Assembly: GCA_028274465.1 (NCBI GenBank)
Contig: CM051457.1
Coordinates: forward strand, 51,368,362-51,432,361
Direction of reading: 5' to 3'
DNA length: 64,000 nucleotides
Source: Plantago ovata
Lineage: Eukaryota > Streptophyta > Magnoliopsida > Lamiales > Plantaginaceae
The translations under genes were made by a program, and so were the position numbers. This document shows, piece after piece, positions 33,479 to 43,832 of the stretch (the stretch's first letter is position 1; each line of letters opens with the position of its first letter). Under the pieces are notes generated by a model. It saw only the letters and a list, made by a program, of their open reading frames with translations, made no database searches and was not told where the DNA came from.

Positions 33479-36120
33479 TCAACACTCTGGCTCCAAACCT
33501 ATTGCTGATTTCTGTAACATGTCGTCAAACAAGTCTCCAAATCCCCGCTCATGATATATATCCCTTATATGTATGTATTTTCTTTCTTTCGGGTCAGACA
33601 CACGTATGAAAAGATGTACAGATCGGTATCCAGCAGCCTCACATGCCTTGATATGCTTCAATAGATCATGATCCGAATTTATAATCTTAAAATCACAATG
33701 ACCGTCAGTTGATACAACAAAACGATCGCCTCCTCTGTGGGGGAAGGAAAATGCTGTCACAAATCGGCTAATGATTTCTTTAATTCCCCCAGTCTGTTCT
33801 GAACCCTCAATGGTGTGCACATGCCTATAAAAATAGGCCCCGTCCCTATCTTTGATCCGAGCACGTATTGAGATTGTTTTGCTGCAAAGCATCATAAGAT
33901 ATATTTCCATTTTAACAATATAGAAGTAATTATTAGTTAATTAAAGTCGACCTATTTTATGAATCAACTGTCAAATATAAACACAGATGCAAAACATTAT
34001 CATTTTCATTCACCTATGGTAAATAATGTTCTCCCGGGAGGTATACATTGACTCTGCCAACTTCCTGCGAGTAGCAATTATTTCTTCCTGCGTAATCCAA
34101 TCACAAGAGTTTAATTAATAAACGTTGCCAACCATAACTGTAGAGCATGGATGAAAAGATCACATCTATATCGAGAGTCATACTTCATTCAGTGTTCTGT
34201 TGACGGCTTCCCGAAACATCAAGAAGAGAGATGCGTATACGCCGCAATCGAGACTGCATTTGTCAGATTCAGCATGTATAAGAACATATTTATTTATACA
34301 TCACTCAGTTCTGGTAAATAATAACCTGTGGTAATGTTAATTGCTTACCCGTTGCCTTGATTTGGCACAGTTGGCGGATAAACAACTTTGAATTTGTTCC
34401 ATTGCTTCTGTTTAAAATCATCTAAGCCCAATGTCGTTGTTGTTTCCTAAAGTGTAGAGACCTGCACAAACTGGCCTGGTTAGCCTTTTAATGCATATCC
34501 AACTTGTAATATACTACTATATCTCTGTTTACACCACCGAAATCGCAAAGATGCTGATAGCAGACATATTACATGAAGTAATACATATGATTACATCACT
34601 CTGACTAAGTATTGAAGTAACACTCTTACCAAATTCATTGCCAACTCCAAATAACTTTTACTTGCTCTATCGTAGAGCAAGGTGTCCCAAATTTCGAGTG
34701 TTCTGTTGTCCAAATTCACCCGGCACACGGTGAAATGGTGTTCATGGATTATTCGTATGGATATTGCGGAGCATTCTGACGAAGAAATTCCTTTCAAAAA
34801 GAATTTTATCAATCCCTTCAACGATTTCTCACGTTGTAAGGGGTCATGAAACCTGCTTTTCTTGTCTTTCATTGATCCGCTGATGATGTTGCACACAGTC
34901 TGATATTATGAAAAATATAGGAAAAAATCATGACACCGTTGTATGTCGGGAGATACGTCATTGTTTGTTCAATTCAGTTATTTAAGTTAGGCCTTACACA
35001 GAACATCATAGGCAAAACCCAGTGATTGGTGTCAACACCTCGAAATTTCCTGTCCAGCCAAGTCATGGCAGCAACACCACTAATGACTTGTATATGTCAT
35101 AGTGTGTTCCAGTCAAATCATTAACACAATACATATGTATCAAGTATATGTAATGAATATAATTATGGAAGGACCTTACTTGGTCATTAAACCACGTGTG
35201 AGGATTCAGGGTCAACATATCAGATCTACGGAGATAGATTGCGAGGTCATCAAAACCAACCAAACTTTCACTGCTTGTCCAGGAACAGTTAAGTTATCGT
35301 GAATACTTAGATCATGAATAAAGAAAAAAATAAACAAAATAGAGCGAGGGAGAGAGACAAAAGAGTTGTTGTAACTTCACCTTCCATGTCCATGTTCCCA
35401 TAATAGATAGTTGACCAATTCATGCTCACTAGATGGCATAGCCGTACAGATGGTTTCATAAAGGTCAGGTATTCCAGGGTTATTAGGCTGACCAAATGGA
35501 CTTCTCGACGCTGTCTTCGTGATCCTTTTGGGATTAACAGCCCCAGGTGGACTTAAAAAAACAGGACGCTCTTGATTTGAATTGATTTTGGACTGAGGCG
35601 TGCGAGGCTCTGGGTTTTTTGGTTTTCTGAATTGGGAATTACTTGGCGGCGTCACAATCTCGTTGGACCTTTTTGATTTAACGGCCCCAGGTGGACTTAA
35701 ATGAACCGCACTTTCTTGGCTTGCATTGTTTTTGGACTGAGGAGTGACAAGCACTGATTTTATCTTTCTTTGACTTAAAGAATCACTTGGTGGCTTGGTC
35801 CTTCTGAATTAATGGCTCCAAGTGGACTAAAATTAACTTTCTTTCCATTGTTTTTGGGCTGGTTACTGTCACTTATAGGAGACTCTGACTTCTTTTTTTT
35901 AACTTTTTGGGAATCACGTGGTGACGTCAACATATCCATGACCCTTTTGGAATTCAGGGCCTCACGCGGACTCGAATGAGCAGCACTTACTTGCTTTGCC
36001 CTGTTTTTGGACTGCGTAGAGCCATGTCGTGGAGCCACATGATTACCATGGGGCTTATCTGTTCCATATTCGTGCATGATGTTGAAGGCACACTTGATTC
36101 TTTCGTATTGTATGTGTTCC
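33479..36120 (-). CDS. Ulp1-like Cys protease region 2 with N-terminal peptide repeats
   Basis: Several exons read on the minus strand. The 5' exon (about 36120-35383) encodes four degenerate repeats built on PQSKNN, LSPPGAVKSKR and TPPSNSQ; a frameshift near 35790 interrupts them. An exon near 35285-35180 contains MLTLNPHTWFNDQ, like the Ulp1 WLND motif. The exon 34905-34627 contains HEHHFTVCRVNLDNRTLEIWD with the catalytic His. The exon at about 34250-34183 contains CSLDCGVYASLF with the nucleophile Cys. A further exon (34096-34018) and a C-terminal exon (33886-33479, ending SAIGLEPEC) follow. Ulp1 enzymes remove SUMO-like modifiers; here it is transposon cargo. Exon borders are approximate, and one junction is out of frame. 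Confidence 0.5.
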
Positions 36121-36569
36121 TGAAAGGTCAGTTATGGGAATCAACTATAGTGCATAGAATATTCATTATAAACAAAAGAACCAAATTAGGTTTGACGGCA
36201 CTAACGCAGTGTTCTCATTCCTGTGGTGGTGCCGGTACAATGACAAGACGATGTTTTTGCATGCTCTCTGGAAATCCTCCTACATACCAACAGAAAATTG
36301 AAAGTAGTTAACCGTAAAGTAAAGTAGATCTGTATACATGATGATAAAAGAAACATTACAAAATATGGTCCCAAAACAATTTCCCCTTGCAAATTGGGTC
36401 CAGGTGAGAGTATATATCAAGTCCTATTTTCCGAAAACTAGGTTTCAAAAAACAAAAATAAAAAAAATTATAATAAAAAATATAAGAAAATAGGAACAAC
36501 AATGCAATTTTCCCTTGTGATCAACGTGACATGAGATGAAACTGTGTGTTACTGTTACCTCTGTCTCGA

Positions 36570-39295
36570 GGGATGATCGCTCTATTACCCTTGCCTTCAC
36601 CATCATCTCCATACAAACATAAACAGCAGCGTCCACACTGCACACAAGTGAGTCCATTTAGAATATCTAGCTGAAAATTTCATATTTAATGGTTATTAAT
36701 TATAACGAATGTATTACCTATTACTGTGTGTCGGGATACTCTTCTTATAATCAAAATCGAATTTAACGTCATCAGATTTAAGTTTCTTACCACCGCACCA
36801 TCTTAAGATTAACCTTTCAACTTCAGTGGCCTGCGGCAAACCATATTGCAATTTAACAACAAAAAAGTCATGAGTAATTATTCGCGTGACAGCGGCAACA
36901 AGTATTAATGGTCATACCTTCTTTTTAACAAGGGCAGCGTGGGGGTTTCTAGGCATATCATTTGATGGAGCAGTGTCATACACCTCTAGAGTGCAACTTT
37001 TGACTTTAAAGATTACCAGGATACAATGCCCATTGGCAACCATGACAGGAACAAAAACATTGATTGGTTTGTCTGGTACAGATTTAGTGCCTTCTTCTCC
37101 TGCTTTTAAAAACCCTTCGCACTGCAAACTTTCCATATCGGTGGGCATGAACCACACACTCTGCCCATCTTTCAGTGCAACAGATGTGCACAATAAAGCA
37201 ACACAATCAATCACAACACACATATCATTACGTGCGCAATATATCAACAAGTCTGGAACTCACAATTCAAACAAAATATCTTACACTTTTATGCACGAAA
37301 TTCCTCATTAACAAATCCTGCAAGGCCACTTTACTTAGGGTGCAGTGTCCAATCCGTACAACAATCGTACTGCATCAAACATAAAAATGTTCATTCGTAT
37401 CCTCATTATGCGAAACAACATATATTTGGAACAGGGCTTAAATCCAACGTAAACTGCATACCTTTGGGGAATAACAAAACCAAGGATCGTTTCAATCAAT
37501 TCATTTTCATCTGAGAACATCTGCGACGAAAGTGATTCTTTTATCTCTGCCTCGTCATCCAAATCTTTATGATGAGATTCCCACTTCTCCTCTTCTCTAT
37601 CTTCGCGGTACTCTGATTTGTACTCCGTTTCCTCTTGGGTTTCCCAGTACTCTGGATTGTTGTTATTTACTTCTTTTATTTCGGACTCTTCTCCTGTGGG
37701 TGAGGGGTACTCTGGCTTATTCTTATTGAATAGGTTCGTAAGAACACCAGTCAATTGCTTCTCGACAGCAGACGTTACGACACCCACAATATCTGTTTTC
37801 AATTTCTCTAGTTTCCCATTCATGCCGTCCAAACTTTTAACGATCTTATCTCCCAACTGCAAGCCTTTAATAGAATTTGGCCATATGATATCTGCAAGCT
37901 CATCCAGAGTCTGTTGCGGATCTCGCGTGCCCATTGCAGGGGGGACAAAGTGCATATCATTCCTGGATCTCTTAGACATGTTATCCGAATCTTCTTATCT
38001 ATCAGACGTAGTTTGGTCTTCATCCAAATCTCCGTCTTCCGTGCAACGTACGTCGGAAATCGATATGCCTTCTCCCTCTGCCTCTGGGTCGGACTGATCC
38101 CTGATTACAGAGTTAGTGGTTGCCCCGTTCACCACGCAAGCCTAAAACATTTAAAAGAGTCTTAGAAAAAATGTTGAGCTCTTGTAGTTAAACAATTAAA
38201 AACAGAAACATGAGAAAATCACTGTATATGAAATTACTACTACAACAAGAAAGGTTATGACCTTTGGATCCTTGTACAATTGTAAGGAAGATTGCTTAAA
38301 GTCATGCATGATGCCACGGACTAATTGCCTAGTGAGCTGTTCAACGTACGGCATGTCACTCGAGAGGCATACCTTATGCCCTGTCGATTTAGATGGAGAC
38401 ACCAGTGAAAAGAAGAGGACCTGACATCAATTCAATAAATCATAATTCACGATCCCATCATGCTAAATAATCAGACAAATGGCAGGTGTCAAAGAAATTT
38501 GATTGTACCTCCAACAGAAATGGGCATGCAGTCATATAGGTTGGTTTTTTTTGATATGCGGCCACGGCTTCGTTCGTCGTCTCTCTTATCAACTTTGCCC
38601 AATTCTTTTTATGTAAGTTCTCCATATCAACCAGGAGGTTTAGAAATTTGCAATGTAAATCAACGGACATCTCCGGAAATCGTAACACTCCAAAAGCATA
38701 TACAAGGTACTGCAACTCGAACACTTGATCATTTTGACCACCTTGCTCCAAAACTCTGCGTAAATCGCTCATAACTACCCTATCGTATCGGTTAAAACTG
38801 AAATGACTATTGAAATTTTCATAACCAGTCCTGTCAGTTTCATCTATGATGATTTCCTGCCCTGTTGATGGAACCCCTAGGGCACTTCCAACCAAAGAAT
38901 CAGTGACATGAAACGTCATGTCATTGACTCTCAAGACACTTGCAACTGGATTATAATTTCGAATTAACCAATGCACCAGGTCCCTGTGGTGTTTTTTAAA
39001 GTTAATCTTGGTTATACCTTCAAAACAACTCCCCTTAAAGACCTCTGCTAGTCTATCTTTAACTTTGGTGTTCAGCGTTGACAGTTGCGTAATACTCATC
39101 CGTGTACAATACGTTACCTATTCATCGTGATTGTAACAAATGAGAACATATAAGATTCACGGTACTAATTGCTTTCGAAATAAAAACATGACCTGCCACC
39201 TTGTCTGATGACGAAGACGACTTGGGGGGCTGTGATGTAGGTTTTGCCGGGGTTGTCGGGTGTACATCCGATACATGCCTAGCCCGTTTGGGAAG
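36570..39295 (-). pseudogene. Ulp1-like region 1 with plant-mobile-type N domain, likely dead
   Basis: A first exon piece (PKRARHVSDVHPTTPAK) is cut at 39295 by the SIRE LTR. Exon 38509-39115 has a domain of about 200 residues (FKKHHRDLVHWLIRNYNP, LVGSALGVPSTGQEI) like those preceding Ulp1 in plant transposon genes. Exon 38262-38423 continues it. Exon 37462-38142 is acidic and has an in-frame TAA at 37995-37997. Exon 36918 to about 37250 contains VFVPVMVANGHC, then LEVYDTAP with the catalytic His. The last exon, near 36570-36657, reads SVDAAVYVCMEMM, where the nucleophile Cys of DCG should be. Missing Cys plus the TAA argue for a pseudogene. Regions 1 and 2 might be one gene. Confidence 0.45.
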
Positions 39296-40938
39296 TGTTG
39301 GTCCCTTTAAACAACAAGAAAATACTAGAGGGGGAAGTGAATAGTCTTTTCAAACTTTTGTCGTTTAAAACTTTCTCAGCAAGTGCTTATTACTTTTCAG
39401 TAATGAGTTTGCTGATACTTAACTTTCTCAGCAAGCGTAAGTTACTTTACAATAGCTTGGTTTGCTGATACTTAAAATCAGAGAGCGGAAGTCTTTGAAA
39501 CAATAAGTGCTTTTTCAGCAAGTAAAGGTTTCAGCAAGTGAGGTGAGTGACTGTGTACAGACAGATATAATTTGCTGAAAGCTAAATACAGTAAGTAAAT
39601 CACACAAACACTTTTATAGTGGTATCTGAGAGTGGCGTAATCTCTCAACTAATCCACTTTGTCCTTTCTAGGACTGAATCCACTAAGATATGATTGAGGT
39701 TCCTTACAATCTCCTATCTAAAGCGATTCAACAGACACCAAAGCACACTTGCTTCGTATCCAACCTAAACTAGAGAACTCAACCTTGTTCTCCACCAAAC
39801 TTGGTACTTTTAATCAGCAAAACTATGCTCGATTAAGTTCCCCCTGAATATCACGCCTGAAAGGGTGTATTTTCAGTTAGAGAGTTTTGGGGTGAGATGA
39901 CTTAATTATAACTTATTCAGTTACAACAAGTAATGTAACAAACACAACTTGCAATACTTTGTAGTAAACAAGTTTGATTGTTTCTGGTGTCAAGACTTGT
40001 TCTTGTTTGAAAGAAAGAACACTTTAACTAATTTCTTAGCCGAGTTTGTTCTACTTCTTCACAAGTAGCTTTTTCAAGCTTTAAGTCTTGGAACGGATCA
40101 ATGGCAGTAAGAGTGTTTGAAGGTTTGTGAGTTTTTAAGCACAAGTGAGAGTTTGATCACGTTGTTGACACACTTCAACTCTTTGCCAGATGACCTCTAT
40201 TTATAGTGCAAGTAAGGAGCCGTTTGAATTTCAAATCCTAAATCTTTTGTTCCTTAACATGTCACTATCTTGCTTTTTGTACTTTCAGCAGCGACTCTGT
40301 TTGTCTTCTAGTCTTCATGTCCTTCGTGTGTAAGCTTTGCATTAAATGCACATTTGAATAGAATTCAAACAGTAACATTGGAGCGCAAATTCACGTACAT
40401 TCAGCAAGAGGTCACATATGTTTATCAGCAAGTGGTCAGTCTCAGTTTCAGCAAGCAAAACCTACCCTATCTTTCAGATTTTCACTTATGCAATGCTGTT
40501 GCTGAAAATTCCACTTTCTGAGCAACACGTGCCTTACCAGTCTTCAGCGATCTTCAAGTCTTCAAGTCTTCGATTTCTTCAAGTCTTCAGATTCTTCAAA
40601 AGTCTTCAAGATTCTGACCAGTTTCTTATTTGCTTCAATAATTTGTTTGTAATAAACAAAATATATCTTCAGCAAATGCTTAAATAGGTTATTTTCTTTT
40701 CAGAAAATAAGATGCATTAAAGCAAAGCATCAATAAGATATTTTCTTTTCAGAAAATAAAATACATCATACGCAAAAGAAATAACTTATCTAACACCTAA
40801 CTAAGTCATCAGCAAACGTTCCTCTTTTACAATGTCCTTTAAAATTCTAAAATCCTATGGACCTTAAGAGTACTAGTTACTGGATTTTCCTTAATTTAGC
40901 ATGGTAAATTTCTCATCAAAATTACAAGTTTCCTAACA
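39296..40938 (-). repeat. 3' LTR of SIRE-type element
   Basis: 1643 bp, from TGTTGGTCCCTTTAAAC to TTTCCTAACA on the plus strand. It contains a duplicated 53-bp unit near 39370-39475 that starts AACTTTCTCAGCAAG and ends TTGCTGATACTT, and many CAGCAA/TTGCTG words. Confidence 0.85.
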
Positions 40939-40939
40939 A

Positions 40940-40962
40940 ATTTCCCCCTTTTTGATGTTAGC
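40940..40962 (-). promoter_or_regulatory. Polypurine tract of SIRE-type element
   Basis: AAAAAGGGGGAAATT on the minus strand, beside the LTR. Confidence 0.75.
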
Positions 40963-41204
40963 AATCCATGGCTAAATTAATTGTTACCCTTTTAGAAGTT
41001 TCTGATGTTGAATAAATCAGTTGATTAATGCAAGCATACTTGAATAATTAAACAGTAAGCATAAATAGATTGCATAATCAAAAACCAATAAGAGTCAAAA
41101 GAATTCATTGCCGATAGTTATCATTCAGATGTTTACATGAAAAAGCATAGATAACATAAACAGAATCAGCAAATAATAACTTTAACAAAAACTATTGCAG
41201 GGAC

Positions 41205-43793
41205 CTAAGCACTTTCAGAGGATTTCCTCAAAATCTCTCTTACACTCTTCTCAGCAAGTGCAGTGAATTTAACACAATCCTTTTCGTAGTTTTCCAGAAG
41301 TCTACGGACTTGTAGTTGAAGGATTCTTGCGTTTTTGCAGGCAGTATGATGATGCTTTTCAGCATTCATTTCCATGTAATTAATTACCCACAAATGCATG
41401 CCCCAATTGCTGGCATGGAGAAGCTGTGTATCTGAAATGCTTTTCGGATGAATCTTTCTTAGCCAGAGAAGATCTTCTTCTTGATCCTTAGCAGTGAGAT
41501 AGAAGTACTCATAAGGAATCAATCCAAGTTTCTTCTTAGGTTTCTTTGTTACCGGGTCTGAGTAGTAAGCGATGCCAGGTGGTTTGATCAGATTTGGTTC
41601 CTGTTTGTATGTCTTACCAATGGCAACTCTTCTTCCATAGACCTCTAGATTCAACCATTTCCCAGCAACATTTCTTGGGAGGGATTCTTCCCTTTGATTT
41701 CTTTGGACCTTGAGTTCAATCCATTTGAACATTTGATTCAAAATGGCTGTTGGAAAGAACTCATTTACCAGCAAGTCTTCCAGCTTTAAAATCCAGCAAC
41801 CATGAATGTTTCTGATTACATTCTGAGTGGTTTCCTCATTACTGGTCTTTGTATATTCGATGCCGGAGCCAATAGCAATGCTGGCCAGCCTTTTCTCTTC
41901 CTGTCTTTGCCTTCTTCTTCTTGTTTTAGCATTGTCTTGATCTCTTGCTGAAGAGTCAGACGAGAAATGCTTTGAGTGGCCAGACTGAGTTATGGCTGTT
42001 AAGGGTCTAGCTCTTATGGCTTGAGCTATTGTTTGATTGTCATCATCTTCATTCAGATTGTGATGACTTTCAGTGTGACAGAAATCTTGAGTTTCAGCAG
42101 CAGTTTTTCTCTTTTTGGTACTTGCTGAATTTAACTCAGATTCTGCTTGCCTTTTAGAACTTTGCTCTTTTTCAGCAAGTGGTTCTATGGGCAAAGGCGC
42201 ATCAGCAACGGGAGGAGGAGGAGTTTGATTTCTGTTTCTAGTATTCTTCTTTTCCCCCTTAGACATGGATTGCAACATCGGAGTGATGTGCAGAGAGTAA
42301 AACTCATTGCAATTTTCTGCAAGAGTGTTGAGACTGTTATACTTCATGATGATTGCCTGTTGGTCAGAGTTCATTGTGGACAACTCTTTTTGAATATTCA
42401 TCATGTTCTCTTCATGTCTTTTCTTTGTTGCGGCCTTCTCATCCATAATAGTCTGAGCCTTGACAAGAGCATTCTTTGCAAGTAAGAGCGCTTGACTTAC
42501 ATCTTCTTCATAGCTCTTGTGATAAAGACTGATGTCTTTCAGAGCTATTGTCAAAGTTGTAGTGCGTCTCAGCACTGTAGCCAATATTTTTCCAATGTCA
42601 AGTGGGCTCTCAGCAAGCAATGCCTCATCCTCAGCTTTGCAGGCATCATGGACTTTCTTTGGTGCTAGAATTCTGGGAGTGAACTCCTCAACTCTTGGGA
42701 ACGGCACTAAATGAGGGGTCAAGGAGTGAGCCTTAAGTTCAGTAGCAAACTGATCATCTCGTAAAAGCAGCTCGGCTCTTAGTGAATCTCCTTCATAAGT
42801 GAGGTAATTAGGAGGAGGAATCTGTGCGACTTTTGGATCTTGCTTTGATTGTTCATCGTCATGTTCTGACAAGTCGTCATCATCCTCTGATTCATCAAGT
42901 TGAGAAAATTTTAAGCCTTTGTCAGTAGCTTCACTTCCTTTTTGTTGAGCGGTTGCTGATGGCAACACTTCAGACTCAACGACTGGAGTTTCACCAGTAG
43001 ATAGTTGTTTCAATTGAGTTTGTGGCTCAATTACTGGAGTTTCGCCAGTAGTTAGTTTTAATTGAGTAGTTGCTGAAGGCAACGTTTGAGACTCAATAAC
43101 TGGAGTTTCGCCAGTAGTAAGTGGAAGGGATGAAACTTCCTTTGATTTTGGTCTTGAAGATTCACCAATTTCCAGATCCTGCGTATGCCTTGCATGGATC
43201 ACGAGACTGTTTTGTAGAGCTCGTTGGTAATCTTCATCTTCTTCATCCTCTTCTTCAAGGTTTTCTTCAGTAACCTTGGCATCAGAAACTGGACTTTTGC
43301 ACTTTTTCAAGGCAGCCCTTTTTCTAACGTACTCTTCTTCAGTATCAGCACCTTGTACAGGTGCTTGATTTTCAGCAGCAGCAGGAGGAGGTTGAGATTG
43401 TTGTTGTTCAGCTTGCTGATTGTCAGATTGAGTATTTTCAGCAACTGTTGACTTCAATCCACCAGCACCAGGACTTGGACCTTGATTGTCATCATCGTCG
43501 TCTTTCTTGTCCTTAGAATCTTTCCCTTCATCATCACTGGGATCAGTGGGAATGTTCTCATCTTCTTCTTCTTCATCATCATTTGTCAGAATGACTAGCT
43601 CAATGTGCTTATACAAAGCAACACTTGTCACTTCCTCTTCCTCAGTTAATTTGTGGGGATCAGCCACCACAGGAACAAAAAGACCTTTGAGCATCACAGC
43701 TTGTTCAGCTGGAGAGGCACTCTTAAATTTGGCCTTCATATTCTCTCTGATTTGAGCAATCAGATTTGAACTCATTTGCTGAGAATATGTCAT
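41205..43793 (-). CDS. Env-position protein, C-terminal half (862 residues)
   Basis: Function unknown. Starts MTYSQQMSSNLIAQIRENM. The first half is acidic (EEEDEN, KDKKDDDDDN, EEEDEEDED). Three tandem copies of a roughly 20-residue unit built on LTTGETPVIESQTLPSA follow. Then come a probable coiled-coil stretch, a basic RRRRQRQEEKR segment, and a folded-looking C-terminus (GCWILKLEDLLVNEFFPTAI, WLRKIHPKSISDTQLL). I see no signal peptide or membrane span, so env-like refers to position only. It is in the same frame as the 877-residue part upstream, from which a single TAA and 13 sense codons separate it. Confidence 0.75.
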   Translation of the reverse strand: MTYSQQMSSNLIAQIRENMKAKFKSASPAEQAVMLKGLFVPVVADPHKLTEEEEVTSVALYKHIELVILTNDDEEEEDENIPTDPSDDEGKDSKDKKDDDDDNQGPSPGAGGLKSTVAENTQSDNQQAEQQQSQPPPAAAENQAPVQGADTEEEYVRKRAALKKCKSPVSDAKVTEENLEEEDEEDEDYQRALQNSLVIHARHTQDLEIGESSRPKSKEVSSLPLTTGETPVIESQTLPSATTQLKLTTGETPVIEPQTQLKQLSTGETPVVESEVLPSATAQQKGSEATDKGLKFSQLDESEDDDDLSEHDDEQSKQDPKVAQIPPPNYLTYEGDSLRAELLLRDDQFATELKAHSLTPHLVPFPRVEEFTPRILAPKKVHDACKAEDEALLAESPLDIGKILATVLRRTTTLTIALKDISLYHKSYEEDVSQALLLAKNALVKAQTIMDEKAATKKRHEENMMNIQKELSTMNSDQQAIIMKYNSLNTLAENCNEFYSLHITPMLQSMSKGEKKNTRNRNQTPPPPVADAPLPIEPLAEKEQSSKRQAESELNSASTKKRKTAAETQDFCHTESHHNLNEDDDNQTIAQAIRARPLTAITQSGHSKHFSSDSSARDQDNAKTRRRRQRQEEKRLASIAIGSGIEYTKTSNEETTQNVIRNIHGCWILKLEDLLVNEFFPTAILNQMFKWIELKVQRNQREESLPRNVAGKWLNLEVYGRRVAIGKTYKQEPNLIKPPGIAYYSDPVTKKPKKKLGLIPYEYFYLTAKDQEEDLLWLRKIHPKSISDTQLLHASNWGMHLWVINYMEMNAEKHHHTACKNARILQLQVRRLLENYEKDCVKFTALAEKSVREILRKSSESA

Positions 43794-43832
43794 TTCTTCA
43801 GGAAGGATGGAGTGGACAAATGTTTCGAGCTT

